From assembly GCA_000469685.2 (NCBI GenBank), contig LS997565.1, forward strand, positions 35,561,145 to 35,625,144: a DNA stretch of 64,000 nucleotides, read 5' to 3'. The translations under genes and the position numbers were made by a program. The notes beneath the pieces were generated by a model, which was not told where the DNA came from, did not search any database, and saw nothing but the letters and a program-made list of their open reading frames with translations. Numbering within the stretch: the stretch's first letter is position 1; every line of letters begins with the position of its first letter. This document shows, piece by piece, positions 32,847 to 45,900 of this stretch. The DNA is from Haemonchus contortus. Taxonomy: Eukaryota; Nematoda; Chromadorea; Rhabditida; Trichostrongylidae.

Positions 32847-34873
32847 TCACAATATAGATCCTTCAAGCAGTAGAAAAAAGCAAATCACGGAGTTGTGCTG
32901 CGGTACTCTTTCCCATTCATCATTTGACTTGCACCTGGGTAAGCGTACAGAATTGAGAGTGGTCCTGTGAGGTAGTGTTCTGCTAGGATTTCCATAGGTT
33001 ACGCATGCAGGTCTTTCATGAAACGCAGTCACCAAATTAAAACATAGTGCATCAGGACATGGCCTTACAGTCTTGCTCAATTGCAGTACCTGATAAAGTT
33101 TCGATTACAAAGAATCGTGAATTCCTAATGCTCACCTTGATTTTCTTCATCACATCTCTCAGTAGATATCTCCAAAGTATTATAGTTCTGTCAATCTCTT
33201 TGTCAGGAAACTTTCGGCAACTTGACAACGTTTTCCGAAAAATACATATGGAACATTCCAAGAATGTAGACCAGTAATATGTCCTGAAAAAAGAAGCGGC
33301 TTCATCACTTTCTTGACACCTTCTTCACAACCTGATACCGACCGAAATTTCCCGTTCACTTCAAGTTTTCCATGTCTCCGCCCGAGGTTGTCGAGAATTG
33401 GATCCAACGCTGGCAAATTGTCCAGCGACATTACTGCTCCCTCGATAACCTTAAAACGGATATTGGCTCAAAAATTAGATACGTCAGAATTGAAATGCCT
33501 CTAATCATACTTAACGTTTTCTGACGATGCAATAATGTGCCTTTACTATAATTGTAACAGTTTTGCACGAAAAATTAATGTGATCCCAAAAGAAACGGGT
33601 CTCTTGAAAACAACTGTCAATTCAAGAGACCATTTTAGTTCGTTCCCTCTCAAGTCTGTTGAGTAAGTCAGCTTCGGATCTATGTGACCAGCCTGAGTCA
33701 TGAGATTCATTGAAAAGAAAAACTTGCCACAAAAACGAACGAATGAACTAGTTGATGCCATTGATTTACAAAAACTCTGCAGCAAAAACTGGCGAGAAAG
33801 CAATTGCTGCAGAACCCTACACGCATCGTTGCAAAATCACAAAATAAATCTATTCTGTCTAGATGAATTCAAATAACAATGATCTGAAAAGTAAAAGCCC
33901 GACAGGTCTACAAAAATGTTAGTAAAGAAAATTACTGCTAGTAGCAGCTTTCCGATAAGTAATTAGGCGGATGATGTCTCGTTTCAGACGGATACCGGAG
34001 TAGGTTTGTATAGTTCTATGAAGTAAGGGTGGATGAATAACGGTAGCTAAGCACCTCTAGTTGGACCCATTCTTGAACTCATGTCCTTTTGGTCTGGTTC
34101 TCTTAGAAGAAGCATTTGGTGTTTTTTCATCCCACGGAACTATTGTCCTAAACTGGCTACCTTTGTGAAGGCATGAAGAGTGAGGTCTACAGATCGAAAT
34201 TACAGGATTGTAGCTAAAATAATTGAGGCTAGCATACTATGTCTAATGTATTCCCAGAGATAGTTACGGTTTGTCATATAGACACCTATGCTATCATTGC
34301 GAAAATCGCTTTACATTGAAGAAGCTGAAATAAAATTTTGCGAAATGGGAAAGGTTTTAAATGAACGAAATTCGAAACTTGTCTGGCGATTCGAAAAGAG
34401 AAGATTATGGTTTAGAAAAGGTATAATGTAGATTAATTGTTACGGAACCCATTTTAATAGTCAATGTGCGGAAAAAGCTGAAGAAAAAAGCTGAAGCCTA
34501 CCTGTACAAAACGTAATCCTTGGAAGGCAAATTCACAACTTTTTTTATCTGGCTTTGAGTTCACAAACTTCATTTTTGGAAATAGTTTACGAGCTTCTGG
34601 ACACTAAAAGTAGAAATTATTGAGCAAATGAGATGAAGTATCCTATTTCCAATTCGCTGTCTCTGTTGTTTTGAAGATGTAGGGTATAAAGCACGGGATC
34701 AAGCCCAATTCAACCCTAACAAAACAGAAATGGGTTCGAATGAGATCGAATTTTCACACAATTTTACGAAAATGTTTTTCATCCAGACTTTAGGACCTTC
34801 CGTTGAATCTGACGGATTCTGGGATCCCGCTTTACTATCACTTACCATTTCTATCATTTTAATAGTTGTTACA
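32847..34873 (-). CDS. globin (nematode GLB family)
   Basis: Minus-strand exons join in one frame: 34502-34603 (CPEARKLFPKMKFVNSKPDK and ..EFAFQGLRFVQ), 33343-33449 (VIEGAVMSLDNLPALDPILD, NLGRRHGKLEVNGKFR) and 33136-33283 (TYYWSTFLECSI..., EIDRTIILWRYLLRDVMKKI). These match helices C to H of nematode globins. The F-helix stretch LDNLGRRHGKL holds the histidine at the haem-ligand position. The second exon must end at GT 33342 (GTCGGT, a weak donor) to keep frame. A 28-nt exon at 34846-34873 (VTTIKMIEM) fits just before CPEAR. A last exon from 33089 to TGA 32847 is open and in phase but not conserved in appearance. The first exon was not found. Globins bind oxygen or act in redox sensing. Confidence 0.87.
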
Positions 34874-37167
34874 CTGCATTTGAAAAGATTACTTTGCAGA
34901 TTTCAGTCAATTTTTTCTACCATTTCTAGAACATACAGCAACTCCTTTTGCAGATTTTTCAGAAATCTGGATAGAATGCACCACCATCGCAATCCCCTTA
35001 AGTTGTATTCCTTAGTATGCCCTACCATTACCCAAGACGGTATGAATACTTGGGCTCTCTTCACAAACCCCGTCTTCTCAGTAGGATGGCTCGTCTTTTA
35101 TTATATAAGGATTCTGTGAGAAACAGCTGCGAATACCGATTTGATCTTTTACTTTGCTCAAAATTTTTTAAAGATGGTTTTGAACGGTTAACATCGCACC
35201 TGATTAAATATCATTTCGTAAATGTCACATCCGATTGCTTGCTTCTGTGATTCGATAGCCTTCCATGATCGTACTAATTGTGCCTTTTCCTCTGCTGTGA
35301 ACGGATACCAATCCATATGAAGTCTGAAATTGCTACATAAGTAATTTGTGGATGGGAAATTTTATAAAAACGAGAACTCTCAAAACTTCATTGCAGACTC
35401 TTCTCTCTATACTCTTTCTCCTCATCTGTACCGTAGCCACCATTTGAACACTTTTTCAGTACCTCTAACCCCCAACCTACCCACCTGCTCCCACCTTAAC
35501 AAACTTTATCGTAGAAACCACAAAAACTCTGTAATGTCCGAGCTCGCTTAATATTGGTTTCTATTGCTACAGTGGGTTAAAGTAGACATTATAACAGTCC
35601 AGACTTCTACAAGTCAATTTTTTCTTTTTATATCAATCATAAAAACTTCGTTTACGTGTGAGTTATAATTATTGAAGCATTCATTATCTTATAGCCACCT
35701 TCAATACGCGCTTTCACGTGGACCACATGTGACCCCTCAGGAAAGGCTTCTTCATGTGAAGACACTAAATTCCACAATTTCCTTTGTACCCTACTTCATC
35801 TGATTGGAGTTGAGGTACTAAGTCGGCCACAAGACGTCCTGACGTTCGAGAGTACCAAATGGAGAGCGTTCCGATCGTGCCAAAATCTATGGTAGTGGGC
35901 GTCCCAGATGTAGTTGGTCTTCGAGGCTGTAGTTGCTTCAAGGAATTTTTGAAACCAAGGTCCCTCCATTCATCGTATCTGATCCTTCTGCAGCCCAAAT
36001 TTCGCGGCAGGGTTCGCCTGCATTATGTCCTAGCCGGAACTCGCAAAAATGATAGTGCCGAAACTGATTTGAAGTAGACCGCATTGTTGCTTCTATCACT
36101 CGAAGTAGACCGCATAATTGGCACAAAGAGACGGGTAGTGTATTAGAGTATGCTGAGGTTAAGCCATACCACCTTAGCGGGATTAACAGAGACATGTTTC
36201 AAAAAAAATTCGATATTAATTGGAAAAAATCGAACATTTCTTGTTACTGAACCTAATAGCTGACTCAAAGAACATCCGCCTAAAACTATTCTTAATGGTA
36301 TCAAATGATGTTATCGACAAAATGTGTCCTCGATACTTTTGATGAAGAAAGATTTTTTGGACCCTAGCTCTGCCGTCGGCATCTATCTAGCCACAGTCTA
36401 AATAATCTAGTTAAAACTCATCCGTTCTTAATGATTTCGATGAGGCCTTGAGGACCTCGGTTGGAACTTCTGTTCATCTTTGACATTGGCTTATAGCAAT
36501 CATTGTGTATTGGTAAAAATCGGAGGATTATCTCATACGAAATCATTACTGAATGCTATCATTCCCTATCACCCGTTGGCAATGTCCTTATTTGGTCAGC
36601 ACTCAACAGAGCAGTAGTGTAAGAGGGCATTCAGCCCAGTAAGATTTTTTCGCAAGAAGTCCCTTTGTAGTCCTCACGCCGATATGATTTTTCTACTCGA
36701 AAGCATTGTCTTCATCCTGGCGGGTTAGAAAAGCGTAACGACGTCAGCGACGACATGTGACGACACAGCGAATCAATGGGTAACTTGAACTAGTGGTGAA
36801 CTTCGCGCGGAAGTCATTCTCAACCAACCATTTACCAGTTCATAACAGGGTTCCTTAATCAAACATGCACTTATATGCTTTAATAACCCTAGAATTTTTA
36901 TTTCTAGGAATCCTAAGCAGCTTGCCAACTCAAGAGCTTCAAGATACTCGTCCCTCAATTGAAAATCTCGTCGTCATGGTCCAAATAGCGAGCAAGAACG
37001 TGTAAGTGTTTAGAAATGGATAAGGCCAAAAGCTCAGCCTTAACCATTGCGTTTCAACGACTGCATCTTAGCTCTAAATGTTCTGCCTTCAGTGCAAGGA
37101 TAGAACCTGATAAAATTGTTGGACGATCGCTCTTTGCTGTCATAAGCCTGGTCCCTCTCTACATACA
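34874..37167. other. no supported gene; 5' end of globin gene should lie here
   Basis: The missing N-terminal globin exon (helices A-B) is expected on the minus strand in this interval, but I could not identify it. Two nearby copies of GAAGTAGACCGCAT occur at 36072 and 36104. Confidence 0.35.
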
Positions 37168-37169
37168 TA

Positions 37170-38733
37170 CAGTACGTTTCATAATTATAAGGTCACCCTA
37201 GATTTTTGCGATTCCGGATATAGCTGCCAGAATGGAATTTTTTAGCAAACACCGGTAGATTCCCCGTCACAATGTACCTCCGTACTCAAATTTTAGTGGC
37301 AATATCCTTCACCTCAAATTTTTTTGGAATTTTTTAAAGATAAAGTCGGCTTTTGCACCGTTTCATAATTATAAGGTCACCCTGAGAAAGTAAATGATTT
37401 ATCAATGTTAATGGCATATGTACAATACTTAATAATTTATAGCTCCTCCTTGTTTAGGAGCAACATCAAAGAGCCCGTGTGGCATACTAGAATCTAGGTT
37501 TCGAAGATTTTCCTCATCGATTGCTCTCCATGCTTCGATAACTGCTCGCTTCAACTCTTCTGTGCCCTGGAACCGACGGTTATTCGCATGATCCTGTCTC
37601 ACTTTTTTACCCCAGATATGTTCCATCGGATTGAGATCGGGACTGCAGGCTGGCCATGGCACTTACGCTTACTTATTGACATTGCAGCCACTCATCCGTT
37701 GCACGGCTCCCATGAATGGAGGAGTTGTCTTGTTGAAAGACATAGTTGAGGTGACGGCGATGGCATAGAAAGGGTACTAGGTGATGCTCCAAGACGTTCT
37801 GGTAATCCTTGCAATACATACTGCAGCTCACGACAGGTAGATCCAACACGACACACCATAGACTTCCTCCACCGAAATTGCGACGGCTGAAGTAAACTGG
37901 TTCCTTCCTCAAGTCGCGTTAGCACCGCTTGTTTCCGTCAGATTGAGTCTCTTTTCATCCAAAAAGACGACATGAGTAGGAATTATTCAGCTCTATGGTG
38001 AGATTTCGATGCAGATCTACCTTTGCCCAATCTCTCCCTAGGTTCATCCTTGCAAATCCGAGTCGAGCCTCTTTGTGACGATCGGTGATTCGTGGCACCT
38101 TCTCCATTGCTTGCCTGGTGATGTTCTCGCATCTTCTCACTGCTCTCCAGACTGTAGTTTTCGACACAGAGAGGTTTAATTCCGATCGGATCTGGTTCAA
38201 GGAGGACGTACTGTTGGAAACAGTCCTCAGAATTTTCCGCTCGTCACGGGTAGTAATCTTTCATGGGTGTCCACAGTCGGTGTTATATCTAACGACATGA
38301 GGACTCTCTAGAAATCTCCTAATCGACCAAGGGGATCTCTCTATTTGCCTGGAAATGGCTCGAGTACGGAGCCCACCTTCATGATGAGCCTTCTCATCAG
38401 AGGAAAGCAGATGACCACGAGCCATGTTGACATTCAGGTTTAGAAATGCCTTTGCTACACATGCTTACCTTTACAAGTATCTTCAAACACGAAATTTCCT
38501 CTCTTCCATGAATAATTGTTCACTTTCTCAGGGTGACCTTATATTTATGAAACGGTGCAAAAACCGATAAACTGTTCTAAAAAAGTTCAGAAGAATGCAG
38601 CAGCGGCTGAGAAACGGATACCTAGGTTATTCGTGCTGGGGAATCTGTTCATGATGCTAGAAAAAATCCTTAATGATTACTTTTTCTGAGAGTGCAAAAA
38701 TTGAGGGTGACCTTATAATTATGAAACGCACTG
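37170..38733 (-). mobile_element. Tc1-like transposon with IR/DR ends
   Basis: The outer ends CAGTRCGTTTCATAATTATA + AGGTCACCCT are inverted at 37170-37200 and 38703-38733, flanked by TA at 37168-37169 and 38734-38735. A second copy of the core (CGTTTCATAATTATAAGGTC) sits inside each end, at about 37357-37383 and 38530-38556. Each arm therefore holds two direct repeats about 185 bp apart, the IR/DR arrangement known from Sleeping Beauty-type and some nematode Tc elements, where the inner and outer sites bind transposase. The element is 1564 bp, full length for this group. Its transposase gene is broken. Confidence 0.94.
37429..38425 (-). pseudogene. Tc1-family DD34E transposase, broken
   Basis: From ATG 38425: MARGHLLSSDE..., ISRQIERSPWSIRRFLESP (HTH), a stop within GHP-KITTRDERK, SELNLSVSKTTVWRAVRR (second HTH), then LDEKRLNLT (first catalytic D), YVFQQDNSSIHGS (second D) and WPACSPDLNPMEHIWG (final E). 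The first D follows an apparent roughly 45-bp insertion after WAKV. Between the second D and E the spacing is 34 codons plus one extra base, and a stop follows LQCQ. At about 330 codons the length is normal. All three catalytic residues are encoded, but in different frames, so no active enzyme can be made. Confidence 0.92.
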
Positions 38734-38895
38734 TATAAACAAGGAACTGAACACGGCAATATTTGCTTAAATGTTGATAGTTTCCCCATGAGACCCATGC
38801 AGCCTGATCTAGTGGTTCCTAATCTTCCTCGTTACAAAGCCGTTATTTAAACAAACATTTAAGACAAGAAAACCGTCAGTCGAAATCTACTAGGA

Positions 38896-39356
38896 CTAAA
38901 TATTGTGTGAGCTGAACGAAACGTTGGTGATGGCAATGTCGGTGGCAAGTACATATAGTCGCTCTTTCCTAGAGGTCAGAGATGTAGGCTTGCAACCGAA
39001 ACCCTGAAAAGATTGTCTTGCTGCTTTGTCCTCAACTTTCTGAGGATCAACCCCATGCGATTCATTTAACATCCCAAGCTTAAGCTGATTTTGAGAGGCA
39101 GGGATAAGGATACAAACGACAATAGGAAGAATTGAAACCAATGAAAGAGAAGAGCTGAAGGATGACCAGTAGGTATTGTTGTGGAGTCTTGAATGAGATG
39201 TCTTGTCGACAAAGATGAAGACCTAGCCTTGACATACGAACTCGGCTCGTTCCTTGTCAGCACCGTCAAGAAGACGGTCAAATCATCCGGAGCCGCTTCT
39301 CTGCGGAAGGTTCGAATCGGCAGTTTGAAAGGAAGACTGCTGATTTTTTTAAGCAC
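38896..39356 (-). CDS. possible two-exon gene end, unknown
   Basis: Two minus-strand segments join in phase across a GTATGT...CTTCAG intron: 39238-39356 (VLKKISSLPFKLPIRTFRRE...) and 38896-39154, ending in TAG. The second contains a hydrophobic segment (SLSLVSILPIVVCILIP) followed by a polar tail. No family is recognised and the 5' part is missing. Supported only by splice phase. Confidence 0.22.
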
Positions 39357-39479
39357 CTGTGTAGGTTATCTGCTGTAATTAAAGGCCTGTCGGGGTATTT
39401 ACAGTATGTTTGAACTTTTCAAGGATTCTTGACATAATCAAGTACTTGGATCGGCGTTTTCGCAATAGTGTTTATCTGT

Positions 39480-42400
39480 AAATAAACCCATTCGAACCCG
39501 CCCTTGAGTTTTTAGCACCTTTTTGGGCGACAGTCAGCGGCTGAAACTAAAGAAAACAATGTCTAAAAAACTCGGACGAAGTAATGAAACTTCAGCGAGG
39601 ATGAATTATAATAGAAATAATTTTGAATGATGATATCGTATGAAAGATAATGACCGGGCAAATTAAATGCAACTTTGATTTTGTTAAACGATATTGAACT
39701 TTTCAATATCTAAGATGAACCATGTAATTAATATTGTAGGCGAGGAGAATTCCAAAAAGTGGTCCAGCTATCAAAGCCCTCTTTCATTATCAAATTAAAA
39801 ACAAACGTTTAGAGTCTATCATTTACATAATTGTTGGAAAAGCTGAGACTTCAGGGGTTTAAAGACAGCTATACCACGAAATCGACGCAAAAAAATGTTT
39901 GATTAATCCGGTATGCATGTAGGAAACTCAATCAGTTTGTTTCCTGGAGCCTTTCGAGCCAGAACTAAAAAAAATTCATAATTCAAAAAGCTGCTTGACA
40001 GATTTTCACCTCTTCCATGGTTATTGAAGGGGGAGGTAGTGTAGGTGAGATGGAGCACTATCACAACGTATGTATGGTCAAAGTAGAGTCATTTGGGCCA
40101 ACCACGCTTCCACCCTTCTCTTCAGTTTAATAGTACCCGATTCTTCTAGGAGATTGAAAACTGGCATGTATATTTTGCCACAGCAATTCATGGTATATTG
40201 AACATACGCCTTCAAACGACCCTACGACTCTGAATGCATGTCGAGTAATGGGCGCATGCCAAAACGGAATCGATTCACCTTAGATACTTTATTCTTTCGA
40301 GGCTTCTGGAAAAAGACTGGTAATGCAAACATTCGTTAACGAGTCGGGCGCCGTTTGGGCTTTTATTTGTTGCAGTGAAAACAGCCACAGAGTTTGTTTG
40401 AAGTTCAAAAATTAAGAGAAGTCTCTAGACTAAAATGTCTTAAGGGGTAGATCTTTCCTTGTGCCTGTCGAGAGCACCCGGAGAACATTCGCTATCGAAT
40501 GGGACTAACTTTTGTTACAAATGCTCCCAAGTAGTGCTGTAGTGCTTTCACTACACGTTCAATTTGCTTTTCACTATACAACCCTCAAAAATGAAAACTA
40601 AAATCGGCAAAAACAGCAAAAGGTAGCTGTGACCTCAACTTTTCCTCAGCCACACATGAACATTCAAAAACAAGCATGCCACCAAAAGTGTTTAAAAAAT
40701 AAACATTTAATTACCTTGTCTGTTCTCCCGCAATGTCATATTTGCTCTCTTGAGCCTTACACATTAGGCAAGTAAACGGCATCGCCCAATCTAACGTCAT
40801 CAGTTACAGAGTTCGCGGATGATGGGAGTCCAGCACAGCGTATTTTTATTACAACGCTCGACAATTCCCCGAGAGTAGATGGGAGCTTCCTCAAACCACG
40901 ATGGACAATTGAAGTGTTAGAAAATCTGAGAAACTGGGAAGTTGAAGTTACTCTATGGTCGATTCCAGTGCAACTTCTATGTTCAGTGTGAAAAAAATTG
41001 CAGAGAAGATAGGATGAAGGGAAACGCTAGCGGTGGGGTATGAAAATCTATCGAGGCTATCGAGAAGAAAAATATTTCCCAGACAACAAAGAGGAGGTGC
41101 AATCATAAGCAGCCATCATAGGACGTCATTCCAATATTGTTCACGCACTTTTAATCTCACTAGGAAGGATAATTAAAATGAAAAAAGGTCATTGTGTGCA
41201 CAATAATGCACTACCATATGAAAATTTTTGTTATGTCAGCCAAGGAAAGCCTGCAACTGCGAGAAACCCTCCCAGGGCACAGTTCACTCTAGAGGCGATT
41301 CTTTCAGTACTTCTTTCAGAAGAAAATGAGTCAAGTTTAATCTGAAGCTCATACATCGTAAATCACTATGTAGCAATTCTGACCCCCTTAGTCGACCCAA
41401 TCCCATATGACTGTTTGAAATTACTTAATTTCTTCAAATGGTTACAAAGTCCTCTCTCAGTTTTCATTCCGAGCAATGTATGTTTGATACGGAAACTGTT
41501 CTACCGAATTCTGCTGTTCTATCAAATTGAAGCAACAGTGGACTTTTGGTCAGGCCCCTCTTATAGACCAGTGCACCGAAGCCCTCTAAAGCACAATATA
41601 GGAAAGGAAATTGAACAATAACTCACTCTGTTCTAGGCATATTCAAATTTGTAAGAATGACGGATGACATGTGGGAACATTAATACACATTGGTGATGGG
41701 TAGCGGGAGGGCATGTCAACTGATAAGGGCTGACAAGGGAGCTTAGAAAGCAAAACCATCTGGTTCCGTTAAGATGTAGTATTAAAAGTGCATCGTCAGA
41801 ACTTTGGGCGCAAAGAGGGATGTCATGGAATTGCAAATAAGCGGTGACAGAAAAAGGAAGCGGTTAGTTTATCGTTGATAAGACTATTATGATTAATGGA
41901 CAATCCATCTATAATACAACGCCTCGGCTCACTAAACAGAATATTTTACTTCAAAAATTAGGCGTAGGTTGACAGAAAGGAATAAATTGTTAGAAAAAAC
42001 TACTATGCGTTCATTATTTTTCAATTGAAAGCCGTGAAAAAGCCTATTTGCAGATGTCAGAGATATCAAAAGCCGATTACCAGCTGCATTCTTTACTTAT
42101 ACCAATTTTTCTTTTTTGGATCAGCATCGGAATGCCTACGTACGTGAATACTCTTCTAGAGAGTTCCATGGTAGTGTAATAAAAAGGAATACATACCTAG
42201 GCATTTTGCTGTGCGGGTTTCAAGCGATCCGTTGGGCGATACTGATGGAGATATAAACAATTGGACCTGACTTCTTATTTTTGCGTTTCTACAACTTGCG
42301 AATTTTGGCTGGGAAGCTAATGCTTTCGCCGAAAGGAAAGGAAAACGCTGGAGGGTTGGGCTCTTCAAATGGTTTAAGAATAAATTGACTTTATATAGAC

Positions 42401-43570
42401 TCAAGTTTCATGAAAAAGTGCTGGAGGTTCTGTATCAAGAGCAGAATTGATACAATCATTAATGTATGAGATACGTTTATGGAAGTAAGACTTACTGGAG
42501 AGGAAGTTTAAGCTTTATCAAGTGAACGTCTTTTATGAAAAACTACCAAATATTGATGATTTCGGTTCTGTAGCTCAATTTTTAGTAGGGTTACTGTTTT
42601 GCCAAAAATAATGGACCTCCTAGTCACGGCAAGATCGTAAAGATCTTGAAGGACGTAGAATAAACCTTCTTTCCTAACAGTACCAGTGTCAGGTTTCCCG
42701 AAGTAGAGTTTTATGACGAAACCTGGGGATTGTTCATGGATCCACTCGCTTCAATCACCTCATTCCACTGTGATTGCATTTTTTTTGCAAACACTCATTG
42801 TGCAAAGTTGGCAGGACCTGTAGAACCTTTCTAGGAAGGAAATTATCTAATGACAAGCTCCTGCAAAGCATCTTGGGATGAACTCTCGCAAAAGGAACTT
42901 CGAATCCCAACGTTTTCCATAATGATTGTGCTCATCTTGTGTTCATCCTCAAGGGATACTCTAAAAATGCCTTCCTTTGTAGGAAGCCTCTGATAAGGGC
43001 ACTAGTCCTAAGCTTCGAGATCTCAAAGTTATCTGCCTAGACCTCGTCAGATTATTGTTGAAAAAAAGTTTCCAAGGTACGAATGTTGAAGGCTTCATGC
43101 TAATGAGAAGCGAATATTTGTACGAGGATTAGAGTTAAATAGGCAAGGTGAGCTGACTACGAAATGAAAAGACAACGATTGCTGAGCGAATGAGCTCATG
43201 AATAGTAGTTTTGAAGTGAAGTGTGAACATTTTTTGATAAAATCCCATATTCAGCCTAATCCAGCTTCAAACAAAATTTTATTCATGTTTAGAAATTAAA
43301 GAACCGGCTCACAGCAATGAAACGATGCGACCGGCCCTCTTACAGAAAAATCTCCCGGGACTAAGGGCTACAAGTGGATTTCACATTAAGTTCGCCTTCC
43401 ATTTGTTGAATCCTGGAAAGCTTAGAAAAGCGTGATTCTAAGATTCTAATTAAGAGCTGGCTGCATAACCACTGGAATGCTTCCATACTATAAGCGTATG
43501 GGGGTGATGTGGAAGAGAGTCATCTAGGCCTTTCTTCCATGTTACCCTCCTTCTTTCAATTTCGATGCGG
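39480..43570. other. no supported gene; SINE tail fragment inside
   Basis: Apart from the SINE tail at 40205-40285, no family match is seen. A minus-strand frame near 42186-42404 ends at a good donor-like site (CTAG|GTATGT) but stands alone. Confidence 0.35.
40205..40285 (+). repeat. SINE tail fragment (copy 3)
   Basis: CATACGCCTTCAAACGACCC, ACTCTGAATGCATGTCGAGT and GGGCGCATGCC match the tails of the SINE copies at 3.2 and 29.8 kb. The tRNA-like head is absent, as in 5'-truncated SINE insertions. Confidence 0.55.
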
Positions 43571-43577
43571 TCGATGC

Positions 43578-43595
43578 GGGGGGGGGGGGGGGGGG
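43578..43595 (+). repeat. poly-G tract (18 G)
   Basis: An uninterrupted run of 18 G, the second such tract in the window. Confidence 0.95.
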
Positions 43596-44565
43596 TACAC
43601 AACAGGAGTGGCGACATGTGATGAAATATGTTTGTACGGTTACATTATATTATTACTTCGAATAATCCTTTTTTTTGACTTCCGCGGAATGTTAGGGGAA
43701 CTGAATGAAGGACGAATTTGCAATATCGAAATACTGAGGTAGCTGATGATATCGAATGGACTGAAATTCATGAAAACATGCCCGATGTTGTCACATGCCT
43801 AGCTTAAGGAATGCTTATTTGTCAGATGCCTTCTGTCAGCGAAGCTTGAAGAAAGAATATTGGGAAATTGCTTGTTCGAACATAGGGGCCGCTGGCCCTC
43901 GTTTGATACATTCCCTTACCTTTCCCAACTGTGCCGTGTTCCTTTCGTAACTGGTTCAGATGCTGAAGGGGCAGAATAATGAAGCATGCATAAATGGAAA
44001 CCTCTATGGAAGATCTTTCTGGAATTTGGTTTTGGGTACATTAAACAATTACGGGAATTACCATGAAAAGTAACGTATCAGTTGATATACGGCAAAATCC
44101 TAGCTAGGTTTACTGGCCCAAGAATACTATAATGACACGTTCATGCAATCAATGCCACCCATGTTACTACCGTATGGAAACTGCACCCTATGCAGTTTCT
44201 TAGAAAATATAGTGCATAGCTGATTAATAGAGAATGTAAAGAAACTAGTAAAATAGAGTTTTCGTGGTCGACCAGCTTTGTAAAGAGCGATAAAATTACA
44301 AGAATCTAATAATAGAAAATTTACGAGTCCACGCCACGAAACAAATGCAGCTCGTGTAGGACATTCTGAGAAGGATGTCCAACAATAGAATAGTCTATAG
44401 ACGTCATTAGTTGTGAAAGACAGGAGTGTCAAATCCCTCAGTCATAGCTATCTCTAATCGTAGATTTGTCAAACCCAGCAGTTGCACGTAGTAGTAAATC
44501 TCTACATTTTAATTTGCAAAAACTTTGAACTTGATTCTGTTTGATCTTTAAAATCTGCCTTGCAG

Positions 44566-45030
44566 ACTTTCCTACCACGGTTCCCTATGATTAAAATGAC
44601 GTTCTCACGCTCAACCGTATGTTTCCCACCTTCATGCTAATTATGAGTGATACCTCGTGATCCTACATTATTTTCGCACGGATTGGATTAGATTAAAAGT
44701 TCGGTTAAAGTTCAAAACTAGGTTATTAGCTCTGAAGCCTCAGAGATCGAGAACTGTGTACTAACACAAAGAATTCGTAAAACAAAGAAGTTGACACGGG
44801 CTCTTTGACTAGTTCAATACCTAACATTCCCTCATTTTTTCGTGCAGCTATGGCTCCATTTAATCAGTAAAATATGGATGCCTCGGTTGGCCCATGATAG
44901 TGCCATGGCTGATTTTCCAAGTAAGTGCACTTCTAACTACCATCTAAGCACCTTTGGAGGAACCCTGGGGATTCTAGAAGTACCTTCCCGAGCACCATGT
45001 GTATATGGTACATACCCAGGCCTTCGATAA
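44566..45030 (+). CDS. possible three-exon gene end, unknown
   Basis: Segments 44566-44616, 44848-44920 and 44978-45030 have good acceptor and donor sites (TTGCAG, GTATGT, GTGCAG, GTAAGT, TTCTAG) and join in phase to a TAA stop (TFLPRFPMIKMTFSRST, LWLHLISKIW..., VPSRAPCVYGTYPGLR). No family match, no start, low complexity of evidence. Confidence 0.2.
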
Positions 45031-45679
45031 GTTATCGACGTGGTAAGCTAATAATCGGCTGTTCATGCATAAAAGAAGTGAAGACGTCGTGTCAATAAGA
45101 GAACGCTTGAAAGACACTCGACACGCAAATAGTTCATGTGCATGTAGATTGAACATGCAGCTATGAGGTAAACTAAAGTCCCGAGCAGAATTTGCATTGT
45201 AACATCCAAAGGGTATTTGCCATAGAAAAATGTAAGAAGCAAACATTGAATGCACAATATGTACGTGCTAGTTGTTGTGTTTAAGTCGGGCTTTTGTAAA
45301 CATTGCTGCGACTCGAAAAGCTCTCAAGCAAAGTTCAAATTGTTTTTGGTGTAAAGAGATTTTAAGTAGCAAAAAGTGGGTTGACAAACTGAGCGCCCAT
45401 ACATCATTTCCAATATCTAAAATGATATCAAAAAATATAGAAGTCACTCAAAGTCTGGCCATTCCCCTTTGAACCCTCTTATCCCATGGTTTTGCTTTTT
45501 TTTCGTCCGAGTACTTTAACGAGTCCCCATCACTCCCAGCAATCACTTTTCACCACCCACTCCCCTCCTCGAAGCATTTTTTTCGGCGGTAGTTCAAAGT
45601 GTAATTTTTTCCACTCAAGAGAACACTGTGATGTAATCCCACCACAGTTTTGGCCTTGGGCTAGATCATTGCTCAAACT

Positions 45680-45900
45680 TTTTTCACACAAACCGCGCCC
45701 CTTCTGGGTGGGGTTCGGCCCTGCCACCCACCATGAGTGTTCAGTCCCATCCTGTCTCGGATACTCCTACCAAATTTGAATACTCTAGGCCGACGGAGAC
45801 AGGAGTTATGATTTTACGCCCACTTTTTTCGCATAAACCACGCCCCCTGTGGGCGGGGTTCGGCCTGCCATCCACTCTAAGTGTTCCCATCCTGCAACGA
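45680..45900 (-). repeat. repeat W, duplicated copy (inverted)
   Basis: Two adjacent direct copies of a GC-rich segment (CCGCGCCCCTTCTGGGTGGG at about 45692 and CACGCCCCCTGTGGGCGGG at about 45839) flank GCCGACGGAGACAGGAGTTA and relatives. Read on the minus strand, the order matches 7.97-8.16 kb, including a hairpin of different sequence at the same place. Confidence 0.65.

Noticed and set aside
34730..35119. 129-codon plus-strand open frame
   Set aside because: It overlaps the small 5' globin exon candidate on the other strand, has no family features and is of chance length.
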